In this document: in pieces, positions 1-13,084 of the stretch | Numbering within the stretch: the stretch's first letter is position 1 | Layout: the number at the start of each line of letters is the position of its first letter | Assembly: GCA_949987565.1 (NCBI GenBank) | Contig: OX465114.1 | Span: forward strand, 8,908,188-8,972,187 | Reading direction: 5' to 3' | Length of the DNA stretch: 64,000 bases | Source of the DNA: Luidia sarsii | Lineage: Eukaryota; Echinodermata; Asteroidea; Paxillosida; Luidiidae | The notes under the pieces: model-generated | Databases searched by the model: none | What the model was told of the DNA's origin: nothing | Seen by the model: the letters and a program-made list of their open reading frames with translations, nothing else | Position numbers and translations under genes: made by a program

Positions 1-3000
1 GAAAAATTGATGAATACAAGGCTATAGCCTTGCCATTGGCCAAAATCCGACCGGAAAAATCAAAGTTTTTCCCTGGTGATTTTTTGGTAGAAATAGCGTT
101 AGGAATGTCTTGTACGGGTCCACAGGAGTATGGAGAACAATTTTCAATCAAATCGGATGACATAATTTTGGGCTGAAAATTTATGAATACAAGGCTATAG
201 CCTTGCAATTGGCCCAATTTCTGACCGGAAAAAGCAAGTTCTTCCCTGTTGATTTTTTGGAAGAAATAGCACCAGAAATGTGTTGTACTGGTCCACAGGA
301 GGCTGGAAAACAATTTTCTATCAAATCGGATGACATATATTTGGGCTAAAAGATTGATGAATACAAGGCTATAGCCTTGCCATTGGCCCAATTTCTGACC
401 GGAGAAATCAAAGTTTTTCCCTGGTGATGGTTTGGAAGAAATACCACTAGAAATGTGTTGTACGGGTCCATGGGAGTCTCGAGAACAATTTTCAATCAAA
501 TCGGATGACATAATTCTGGGCTGAAAATTTATGAATACAAGGCTATAGCCTTGCCATTGGCCCAATTTCTGACCGGAAAAATCAAGTTTTTTCCTGATGA
601 TTTTTTGGAGTAAATACCACTAGAAATGTGTTGTACGGGTCCATGGGAGTCTCGAGAACAATTTTCAATAAAATCGGATGACATAATTTTTGGTTGAAAA
701 TTTATGAATACAAGGCTATAGCCTTGCCATTGGCCAAAATCCGACCGAAAAAATCAAAGTTTTCCCTGTTTGTTTTTTAAGACATACCACTAGAAATGTG
801 TTGTACGGGTCCACAGGAGTCTGGAAAACAATTTTCAATCAAATCGGATGACATATTTTTGGGTTGAAAAATTGTTCGATACAAGGATATGGCCTTGCCA
901 TTGGCCAATTTCTGTCCGGAAAAATCAAAGTTTTTCCCTGGTGATGGTTTGGAAGAAATACCACCAGAAATGTGTTGTACGGGTCCACAGGAGTCTGGAA
1001 AACAATTTTTTATACAATTGGATGACATAATTTTGGGCTGAAAATTTGATAAATACAAGGCTATGGCCTTGCCATTTGCCCAATTTCTGACCAGAAAAAT
1101 CAAAGTTTTTCCCTGGTGATGGTTTGGAAGAAATACCACTAGAAATGTGATGTACTGGTTCACAGGAGTCTGGAAAACAATTTTCAATCAAATCGGATGA
1201 CATAATTTTGGGCTGAAAAATTGATGAATACAAGGCTATAGCCTTGCCATTGGCCAAAATCCGACCGGAAAAATCAAAGTTTTTCCCTGGTGATTTTTTG
1301 GTAGAAATAGCGTTAGGAATGTCTTGTACGGGTCCACAGGAGTATGGAGAACAATTTTCAATCAAATCGGATGACATAATTTTGGGCTGAAAATTTATGA
1401 ATACAAGGCTATAGCCTTGCAATTGGCCCAATTTCTGACCGGAAAAAGCAAGTTCTTCCCTGTTGATTTTTTGGAAGAAATAGCAGCAGAAATGTGTTGT
1501 ACTGGTCCACAGGAGTCTGGAAAACAATTTTTTATAAAATTGGATGACATAATTTTGGGCTGAAAATTTGATAAATACAAGGCTATGGCCTTGCCATTTG
1601 CCCAATTTCTGACCAGAAAAATCAAAGTTTTTCCCTGGTGATGGTTTGGAAGAAATACCACTAGAAATGTGTTGTACTGGTTCACAGGAGTCTGGAAAAC
1701 AATTTTCAATCAAATCGGATGACATAATTTTGGGCTGAAAAATTGATGAATACAAGGCTATAGCCTTGCCATTGGCCAAAATCCGACCGGAAAAATCAAA
1801 GTTTTTCCCTGGTGATTTTTTGGTAGAAATAGCGTCAGGAATGTGTTGTACGGGTCCACAGGAGTATGGAGAACAATTTTCAATCAAATCGGACGACATA
1901 ATTTTGGGCTGAAAAATTGATAAATACAAGGCTATAGCCTTGCCATTGGCCAAAATCCGACCGGAAAAATCAAATTTTTTCCTTGGTGTTTTTTTGGTAG
2001 AAATAGCCTTAGGAATGTCTTGTACGGGTCCACAGGAGTATGGAGAACAATTTTCAATCAAATCGGATGACATAATTTTGGGCTGAAAATTTATGAATAC
2101 AAGGCTATAGCCTTGCAATTGGCCCAATTTCTGACCGGAAAAAGCAAGTTCTTCCCTGTTGATTTTTTGGAAGAAATAGCAGCAGAAATGTGTTGTACTG
2201 GTCCACAGGAGGCTGGAAAACAATTTTCTATCAAATCGGATGACATATATTTGGGCTAAAAGATTGATGAATACAAGGCTATAGCCTTGCCATTGGCCCA
2301 ATTTCTGACCGGAGAAATCAAAGTTTTTCCCTGGTGATGGTTTGGAAGAAATACCACTAGAAATGTGTTGTACGGGTCCATGGGAGTCTCGAGAACAATT
2401 TTCAATCAAATCGGATGACATAATTCTGGGCTGAAAATTTATGAATACAAGGCTATAGCCTTGCCATTGGCCCAATTTCTGACCGGAAAAATCAAGTTTT
2501 TTCCTGATGATTTTTTGGAGTAAATACCACTAGAAATGTGTTGTACGGGTCCATGGGAGTCTCGAGAACAATTTTCAATAAAATCGGATGACATAATTTT
2601 TGGTTGAAAATTTATGAATACAAGGCTATAGCCTTGCCATTGGCCATAATCCGACCGAAAAAATCAAAGTTTTCCCTGTTTGTTTTTTAAGACATACCAC
2701 TAGAAATGTGTTGTACGGGTCCACAGGAGTCTGGAAAACAATTTTCAATCAAATCGGATGACATATTTTTGGGTTGAAAAATTGTTCGATACAAGGATAT
2801 GGCCTTGCCATTGGCCAATTTCTGTCCTGAAAAATCAAAGTTTTTCCCTGGTGATGGTTTGGAAGAAATACCACCAGAAATGTGTTGTACGGGTCCACAG
2901 GAGTCTGGAAAACAATTTTTTATACAATTGGATGACATAATTTTGGGCTGAACATTTGATAAATACAAGGCTATGGCCTTGCCATTTGCCCAATTTCTGA

Positions 3001-6000
3001 CCAGAAAAATCAAAGTTTTTCCCTGGTGATGGTTTGGAAGAAATACCACTAGAAATGTGTTGTACTGGTTCACAGGAGTCTGGAAAACAATTTTCAATCA
3101 AATCGGATGACATAATTTTGGGCTGAAAAATTGATGAATACAAGGCTATAGCCTTGCCATTGGCCAAAATCCGACCGGAAAAATCAAAGTTTTTCCCTGG
3201 TGATTTTTTGGTAGAAATAGCGTTAGGAATGTCTTGTACGGGTCCACAGGAGTATGGAGAACAATTTTCAATCAAATCGGATGACATAATTTTGGGCTGA
3301 AAATTTATGAATACAAGGCTATAGCCTTGCAATTGGCCCAATTTCTGACCGGAAAAAGCAAGTTCTTCCCTGTTGATTTTTTGGAAGAAATAGCACCAGA
3401 AATGTGTTGTACTGGTCCACAGGAGGCTGGAAAACAATTTTCTATCAAATCGGATGACATATATTTGGGCTAAAAGATTGATGAATACAAGGCTATAGCC
3501 TTGCCATTGGCCCAATTTCTGACCGGAAAAATCAAGTTTTTTCCTGATGATTTTTTGGAGTAAATACCACTAGAAATGTGTTGTACGGGTCCATGGGAGT
3601 CTCGAGAACAATTTTCAATAAAATCGGATGACATAATTTTTGGTTGAAAATTTATGAATACAAGGCTATAGCCTTGCCATTGGCCAAAATCCGACCGAAA
3701 AAATCAAAGTTTTCCCTGTTTGTTTTTTAAGACATACCACTAGAAATGTGTTGTACGGGTCCACAGGAGTCTGGAAAACAATTTTCAATCAAATCGGATG
3801 ACATATTTTTGGGTTGAAAAATTGTTCGATACAAGGATATGGCCTTGCCATTGGCCAATTTCTGTCCGGAAAAATCAAAGTTTTTCCCTGGTGATGGTTT
3901 GGAAGAAATACCACCAGAAATGTGTTGTACGGGTCCACAGGAGTCTGGAAAACAATTTTTTATACAATTGGATGACATAATTTTGGGCTGAAAATTTGAT
4001 AAATACAAGGCTATGGCCTTGCCATTTGCCCAATTTCTGACCAGAAAAATCAAAGTTTTTCCCTGGTGATGGTTTGGAAGAAATACCACTAGAAATGTGA
4101 TGTACTGGTTCACAGGAGTCTGGAAAACAATTTTCAATCTAATCGGATGACATAATTTTGGGCTGAAAAATTGATGAATACAAGGCTATAGCCTTGCCAT
4201 TGGCCAAAATCCGACCGGAAAAATCAAAGTTTTTCCCTGGTGATTTTTTGGTAGAAATAGCGTTAGGAATGTCTTGTACGGGTCCACAGGAGTATGGAGA
4301 ACAATTTTCAATCAAATCGGATGACATAATTTTGGGCTGAAAATTTATGAATACAAGGCTATAGCCTTGCAATTGGCCCAATTTCTGACCGGAAAAAGCA
4401 AGTTCTTCCCTGTTGATTTTTTGGAAGAAATAGCACCAGAAATGTGTTGTACTGGTCCACAGGAGGCTGGAAAACAATTTTCTATCAAATCGGATGACAT
4501 ATATTTGGGCTAAAAGATTGATGAATACAAGGCTATAGCCTTGCCATTGGCCCAATTTCTGACCGGAGAAATCAAAGTTTTTCCCTGGTGATGGTTTGGA
4601 AGAAATACCACTAGAAATGTGTTGTACGGGTCCATGGGAGTCTCGAGAACAATTTTCAATCAAATCGGATGACATAATTCTGGGCTGAAAATTTATGAAT
4701 ACAAGGCTATAGCCTTGCCATTGGCCCAATTTCTGACCGGAAAAATCAAGTTTTTTCCTGATGATTTTTTGGAGTAAATACCACTAGAAATGTGTTGTAC
4801 GGGTCCATGGGAGTCTCGAGAACAATTTTCAATAAAATCGGATGACATAATTTTTGGTTGAAAATTTATGAATACAAGGCTATAGCCTTGCCATTGGCCA
4901 AAATCCGACCGAAAAAATCAAAGTTTTCCCTGTTTGTTTTTTAAGACATACCACTAGAAATGTGTTGTACGGGTCCACAGGAGTCTGGAAAACAATTTTC
5001 AATCAAATCGGATGACATATTTTTGGGTTGAAAAATTGTTCGATACAAGGATATGGCCTTGCCATTGGCCAATTTCTGTCCTGAAAAATCAAAGTTTTTC
5101 CCTGGTGATGGTTTGGAAGAAATACCACCAGAAATGTGTTGTACGGGTCCACAGGAGTCTGGAAAACAATTTTTTATAAAATTGGATGACATAATTTTGG
5201 GCTGAAAATTTGATAAATACAAGGCTATGGCCTTGCCATTTGCCCAATTTCTGACCAGAAAAATCAAAGTTTTTCCCTGGTGATGGTTTGGAAGAAATAC
5301 CACTAGAAATGTGTTGTACTGGTTCACAGGAGTCTGGAAAACAATTTTCAATCAAATCGGATGACATAATTTTGGGCTGAAAAATTGATGAATACAAGGC
5401 TATAGCCTTGCCATTGGCCAAAATCCGACCGGAAAAATCAAAGTTTTTCCCTGGTGATTTTTTTGTAGAAATAGCGTCAGGAATGTGTTGTACGGGTCCA
5501 CAGGAGTATGGAGAACAATTTTCAATCAAATCGGATGAAATATTTTTTGGTTGAAAAATTGTTCGATACAAGGCTATGGCCTTGCCATTGGCCAATTTCT
5601 GTCCGGAAAAATCAAAGTTTTTCCCTCGTGATGGTTTGGAAGAAATACCACTAGAAATGTGTTGTACGGGTCCATGGGAGTCTCGAGAACAATTTTCAAT
5701 CAAATCGGATGACATAATTCTGGGCGGAAAAATTGATGAATACAAGGCTATGGCCTTGCCATTGGCCAAAATCAGACCGGAAAAATCAAAGTTTTTCCCT
5801 GGTGATGGTTTGGAAGAAATACCACTAGAAATGTGTTGTACTGGTTCACAGGAGTCTGGAAAACAATTTTCTATAAAATTGGATGACATAATTTTGGGCT
5901 AAAAAATTGATGAATACAAGGCTATAGCCTTGCCATTGGCCAAATTTCTGACCGGAAAAATCAAAGTTTTTCCCTGGTGATTTTTTTGTAGAAATAGCGT

Positions 6001-9000
6001 CAGGAATGTGTTGTACGGGTCCACAGGAGTATGGAGAACAATTTTCAATCAAATCGGACGACATAATTTTTGGCTGAAAAATTGATAAATACAAGGCTAT
6101 AGCCTTGCCATTGGCCAAAATCCGACCGGAAAAATCAAAGTTTTTCCCTGGTGTTTTTTTGGTAGAAATAGCGTTAGGAATGTCTTGTACGGGTCCACAG
6201 GAGTATGGAGAACAATTTTCAATCAAATCGGATGACATAATTTTGGGCTGAAAATTTATGAATACAAGGCTATAGCCTTGCAATTGGCCCAATTTCTGAC
6301 CGGAAAAATCAAGTTCTTCCCTGTTGATTTTTTGGAAGAAATAGCACCAGAAATGTGTTGTACTGGTCCACAGGAGGCTGGAAAACAATTTTCTATCAAA
6401 TCGGATGACATATATTTGGGCTAAAAGATTGATGAATACAAGGCTATAGCCTTGCCATTGGCCCAATTTCTGACCGGAGAAATCAAAGTTTTTCCCTGGT
6501 GATGGTTTGGAAGAAATACCACTAGAAATGTGTTGTACGGGTCCATGGGAGTCTCGAGAACAATTTTCAATCAAATCGGATGACATAATTCTGGGCTGAA
6601 AATTTATGAATACAAGGCTATAGCCTTGCCATTGGCCCAATTTCTGACCGGAAAAAGCAAGTTTTTCCCTGATGATTTTTTAGAGTAAATACCACTAGAA
6701 ATGTGTTGTACGGGTCCATGGGAGTCTCGAGAACAATTTTCAATCAAATCGGATGACATAATTTTTGGTTGAAAATTTATGAATACAAGGCTATAGCCTT
6801 GCCATTGGCCAAAATCCGACCGGAAAAATCAAAGTTTTTCCCTGGTAGTTTTTTAGAAGAAGTACAACCAGAAATGTGTTGTACGGGTCCACAGGAGTCT
6901 GGAAAACAATTTTCAATCAAATCGGATGACATAATTTTGGGCTGAAAAATTGATGAATACAAGGCTAAAGCCTTGCCATTGGCCAAAATCCGACCGGAAA
7001 AATCAAAGTTTTTCCCTGGTGATTTTTTGGTAGAAATAGCGTCAGGAATGTGTTTTACGGGTCCACAGGAGTATGGAGAACAATTTTCAATCAAATCGGA
7101 CGACATAATTTTTGGCTGAAAAATTGATAAATACAAGGCCTTGCCATTGGCCAAAATCCGACCGGAAAAATCAAAGTTTTTCCCTGGTGTTTCTTTGGTA
7201 GAAATAGCGTTAGGAATGTCTTGTACGGGTCCACAGGAGTATGGAGAACAATTTTCAATCAAATCGGATGACATAATTTTGGGCTGAAAAATTATGAATA
7301 CAAGGCTATAGCCTGGCAATTGGCCCAATTTCTGACCGGAAAAATCAAGTTCTTCCCTATTGATTTTTTGGAAGAAATAGCACCAGAAATGTGTTGTACT
7401 GGTCCACAGGAGGCTGGAAAACAATTTTCTATCAAATCGGATGACATATATTTGGGCTAAAAGATTGATGAATACAAGGCTATAGCCTTGCCATTGGCCC
7501 AATTTCTGACCGGAGAAATCAAAGTTTTTCCCTGGTGATGGTTTGGAAGAAATACCACTAGAAATGTGTTGTACGGGTCCATGGGAGTCTCGAGAACAAT
7601 TTTCAATCAAATCGGATGACATAATTCTGGGCTGAAAATTTATGAATACAAGGCTATAGCCTTGCCATTGGCCCAATTTCTGACCGGAAAAATCAAGTTT
7701 TTCCCTGATGATTTTTTGGAGTAAATACCACTAGAAATGTGTTGTACGGGTCCATGGGAGTCTCGAGAACAATTTTCAATCAAATCGGATGACATAATTT
7801 TTGGCTGAAAATTAATGAATACAAGGCTATAGCCTTGCCATTGGCCAAAATCCGACCGGAAAAATCAAAGTTTTTCCCTGGTAGTTTTTTAGAAGAAGTA
7901 CAACCAGAAATGTGTTGTACGGGTCCACAGGAGTCTGGAAAACAATTTTCAATCAAATCGGATGACATAATTTTGGGCTGAAAAATTGATGAATACAAGG
8001 CTATAGCCTTGCCATTGGCCCAATTTTTGAACGGAAAAATAAAAGTTTTCCCTGTTTGTTTTTTAAGACATACCACTAGAAATGTGTTGTAAGGGTCCAC
8101 AGGAGTCTGGAAAACAATTTTCAATCAAATCGGTTGAAATATTTTTTGGTTGAAAAATTGTTCGATACAAGGCTATGGCCTTGCCATTGGCCAATTTCTG
8201 TCCGGAAAAATCAAAGTTTTTCCCTCGTGATGGTTTGGAAGAAATACCACTAGAAATGTGTTGTACGGGTCCATGGGAGTCTCGAGAACAATTTTCAATC
8301 AAATCGGATGACATAATTCTGGGCGGAAAAATTGATGAATACAAGGCTATGGCCTTGCCATTGGCCAAAATCAGACCGGAAAAATCAAAGTTTTTCCCTG
8401 GTGATGGTTTGGAAGAAATACCACTAGAAATGTGTTGTACTGGTTCACAGGAGTCTGGAAAACAATTTTCAATCAAATCGGATGACATAATTTTGGGCTC
8501 AAAAATTGATGAATACAAGGCTATAGCCTTGCCATTGGCCAAAATCCGACCGGAAAAATCAAAGTTTTTCCCTGGTGATTTTTTGGTAGAAATAGCGTCA
8601 GGAATGTGTTTTACGGGTCCACAGGAGTATGGAGAACAATTTTCAATCAAATCGGACGACATAATTTTTGGCTGAAAAATTGATAAATACAAGGCCTTGC
8701 CATTGGCCAAAATCCGACCGGAAAAATCAAAGTTTTTCCCTGGTGTTTCTTTGGTAGAAATAGCGTTAGGAATGTCTTGTACGGGTCCACAGGAGTATGG
8801 AGAACAATTTTCAATCAAATCGGATGACATAATTTTGGCCTGAAAATTTATGAATACAAGGCTATAGCCTGGCAATTGGCCCAATTTCTGACCGGAAAAA
8901 TCAAGTTCTTCCCTATTGATTTTTTGGAAGAAATAGCACCAGAAATGTGTTGTACTGGTCCACAGGAGGCTGGAAAACAATTTTCTATCAAATCGGATGA

Positions 9001-10865
9001 CATATATTTGGGCTAAAAGATTGATGAATACAAGGCTATAGCCTTGCCATTGGCCCAATTTCTGACCGGAGAAATCAAAGTTTTTCCCTGGTGATGGTTT
9101 GGAAGAAATACCACTAGAAATGTGTTGTACGGGTCCATGGGAGTCTCGAGAACAATTTTCAATCAAATCGGATGACATAATTCTGGGCTGAAAATTTATG
9201 AATACAAGGCTATAGCCTTGCCATTGGCCCAATTTCTGACCGGAAAAATCAAGTTTTTCCCTGATGATTTTTTGGAGTAAATACCACTAGAAATGTGTTG
9301 TACGGGTCCATGGGAGTCTCGAGAACAATTTTCAATCAAATCGGATGACATAATTTTTGGCTGAAAAATTATGAATACAAGGCTATAGCCTTGCCATTGG
9401 CCAAAATCCGACCGGAAAAATCAAAGTTTTTCCCTGGTAGTTTTTTAGAAGAAGTACAACCAGAAATGTGTTGTACGGGTCCACAGGAGTCTGGAAAACA
9501 ATTTTCAATCAAATCGGATGACATAATTTTGGGCTAAAAAATTGATGAATACAAGGCTATAGCCTTGCCATTGGCCCAATTTTTGAACGGAAAAATCAAA
9601 GTTTTCCCTGTTTGTTTTTTAAGACATACCACTAGAAATGTGTTGTACGGGTCCACAGGAGTCTGGAAAACAATTTTCAATCAAATCGGATGACATATTT
9701 TTGGGTTGAAAAATTGTTCGATACAAGGCTATGGCCTTGCCATTGGCCAATTTCTGTCCGGAAAAGTCAAAGTTTTTCCCTGGTGATGGTTTGGAAGAAA
9801 TACCACTAGAAATGTGTTGTACGGGTCCATGGGAGTCTCGAGAACAATTTTCAATCAAATCGGATGACATAATTTTGGGCTGAAAAATTGATAAATACAA
9901 GGCTATAGCCTTGCCATTGGCCAAAATCCGACCGGAAAAATCAAAGTTTTTCCCTGGTGTTTTTTTGGTAGAAATAGCGTCAGGAATGTGTTGTACGGGT
10001 CCACAGGAGTATGGAGAACAATTTTCAATCAAATCGGATGACATAATTTTGGGCTGAAAATTTATGAATACAAGGCTATAGCCTTGCAATTGGCCCAATT
10101 TCTGACCGGAAAAATCAAGTTCTTCCCTGTTGAGTTTTTGGAAGAAATAGCACCAGAAATGTGTTGTACTGGTCCACAGGAGGCTGGAAAACAATTTTCT
10201 ATCAAATCGGATGACATATATTTGGGCTAAAAGATTGATGAATACAAGGCTATAGCCTTGCCATTGGCCCAATTTCTGACCGGAGAAATCAAAGTTTTTC
10301 CCTGGTGATGGTTTGGAAGAAATACCACTAGAAATGTGTTGTACGGGTCCATGGGAGTCTCGAGAACAATTTTCAATCAAATCGGATGACATAATTCTGG
10401 GCTGAAAATTTATGAATACAAGGCTATAGCCTTGCCATTGGCCCAATTTCTGACCGGAAAAATCAAGTTTTTCCCTGATGATTTTTTGGAGTAAATACCA
10501 CTAGAAATGTGTTGTACGGGTCCATGGGAGTCTCGAGAACAATTTTCAATCAAATCGGATGACATAATTTTTGGCTGAAAATTAATGAATACAAGGCTAT
10601 AGCCTTGCCATTGGCCAAAATCCGACCGGAAAAATCAAAGTTTTTCCCTGGTAGTTTTTTAGAAGAAGTACAACCAGAAATGTGTTGTACGGGTCCACAG
10701 GAGTCTGGAAAACAATTTTCAATCAAATCGGATGACATAATTTTGGGCTGAAAAATTGATGAATACAAGGCTATAGCCTTGCCATTGGCCCAATTTTTGA
10801 ACGGAAAAATCAAAGTTTTCCCTGTTTGTTTTTTAAGACATACCACTAGAAATGTGTTGTACGGG
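1..10865 (+). repeat. Left copy of a ~10-kb intra-satellite duplication
   Basis: This block matches 13523-23347 nearly base for base. The offset is 13522 for about the first 3.5 kb and 12482 (72 monomers) from about 3.5 kb to 10865. The 1040-bp difference is exactly six monomers, an extra local repeat in the left copy around 2687-3727. Rare private changes are shared, for example the TAAGGGTCC variant at 8088 and 20570. The match breaks at about 10865, where the left copy continues with an AGTATGGAGAAC monomer and the right copy with AGTCTGGAAAAC. Confidence 0.85.
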
Positions 10866-13084
10866 TCCACAGGAGTATGGAGAACAATTTTCAATCAAAT
10901 CGGACGACATAATTTTGGGCTGAAAAATTGATAAATACAAGGCTATAGCCTTGCCATTGGCCAAAATCCGACCGGAAAAATCAAAGTTTTTCCCTGGTGT
11001 TTTTTTGGTAGAAATAGCGTTAGGAATGTCTTGTACGGGTCCACAGGAGTATGGAGAACAATTTTCAATCAAATCGGATGACATAATTTTGGGCTGAAAA
11101 TTTATGAATACAAGGCTATAGCCTTGCAATTGGCCCAATTTCTGACCGGAAAAATCAAGTTCTTCCCTGTTGATTTTTTGGAAGAAATAGCACCAGAAAT
11201 GTGTTGTACTGGTCCACAGGAGGCTGGAAAACAATTTCTATCAAATCGGATGACATATATTTGGGCTAAAAGATTGATGAATACAAGGCTATAGCCTTGC
11301 CATTGGCCCAATTTCTGACCGGAGAAATCAAAGTTTTTCCCTGGTGATGGTTTGGAAGAAATACCACTAGAAATGTGTTGTACGGGTCCATGGGAGTCTC
11401 GAGAACAATTTTCAATCAAATCGGATGACATAATTCTCGGCTGAAAATTTATGAATACAAGGCTATAGCCTTGCCATTGGCCCAATTTCTGACCGGAAAA
11501 ATCAAGTTTTTTCCTGATGATTTTTTGGAGTAAATACCACTAGAAATGTGTTGTACGGGTCCATGGGAGTCTCGAGAACAATTTTCAATAAAATCGGATG
11601 ACATAATTTTTGGTTGAAAATTTATGAATACAAGGCTATAGCCTTGCCATTGGCCAAAATCCGACCGGAAAAATCAAAGTTTTCCCTGTTTGTTTTTTAA
11701 GACATACCACTAGAAATGTGTTGTACGGGTCCACAGGAGTCTGGAAAACAATTTTCAATCAAATCGGATGACATATTTTTGGGTTGAAAAATTGTTCGAT
11801 ACAAGGATATGGCCTTGCCATTGGCCAATTTCTGTCCGGAAAAATCAAAGTTTTTCCCTGGTGATGGTTTGGAAGAAATACCACCAGAAATGTGTTGTAC
11901 GGGTCCACAGGAGTCTGGAAAACAATTTTTTATAAAATTGGATGACATAATTTTGGGCTGAAAATTTGATAAATACAAGGCTATGGCCTTGCCATTTGCC
12001 CAATTTCTGACCAGAAAAATCAAAGTTTTTCCCTGGTGATGGTTTGGAAGAAATACCACTAGAAATGTGTTGTACTGGTTCACAGGAGTCTGGAAAACAA
12101 TTTTCAATCAAATCGGATGACATAATTTTGGGCTGAAAAATTGATGAATACAAGGCTATAGCCTTGCCATTGGCCAAAATCCGACCGGAAAAATCAAAGT
12201 TTTTCCCTGGTGATTTTTTGGTAGAAATAGCGTCAGGAATGTGTTGTACGGGTCCACAGGAGTATGGAGAACAATTTTCAATCAAATCGGACGACATAAT
12301 TTTGGGCTGAAAAATTGATAAATACAAGGCTATAGCCTTGCCATTGGCCAAAATCCGACCGGAAAAATCAAATTTTTTCCTTGGTGTTTTTTTGGTAGAA
12401 ATAGCCTTAGGAATGTCTTGTACGGGTCCACAGGAGTATGGAGAACAATTTTCAATCAAATCGGATGACATAATTTCGGGCTGAAAATTTATGAATACAA
12501 GGCTATAGCCTTGCAATTGGCCCAATTTCTGACCGGAAAAAGCAAGTTCTTCCCTGTTGATTTTTTGGAAGAAATAGCAGCAGAAATGTGTTGTACTGGT
12601 CCACAGGAGGCTGGAAAACAATTTTCTATCAAATCGGATGACATATATTTGGGCTAAAAGATTGATGAATACAAGGCTATAGCCTTGCCATTGGCCCAAT
12701 TTCTGACCGGAGAAATCAAAGTTTTTCCCTGGTGATGGTTTGGAAGAAATACCACTAGAAATGTGTTGTACGGGTCCATGGGAGTCTCGAGAACAATTTT
12801 CAATCAAATCGGATGACATAATTCTGGGCTGAAAATTTATGAATACAAGGCTATAGCCTTGCCATTGGCCCAATTTCTGACCGGAAAAATCAAGTTTTTT
12901 CCTGATGATTTTTTGGAGTAAATACCACTAGAAATGTGTTGTACGGGTCCATGGGAGTCTCGAGAACAATTTTCAATAAAATCGGATGACATAATTTTTG
13001 GTTGAAAATTTATGAATACAAGGCTATAGCCTTGCCATTGGCCATAATCCGACCGAAAAAATCAAAGTTTTCCCTGTTTGTTTT

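Noticed and set aside
5549..5568. Possible CENP-B box (TTCG....A..CGGG) in the GTTCGATACAAGG monomers
   Set aside because: Only the TTCG and central A agree; the CGGG half is absent and only some monomers have TTCG.
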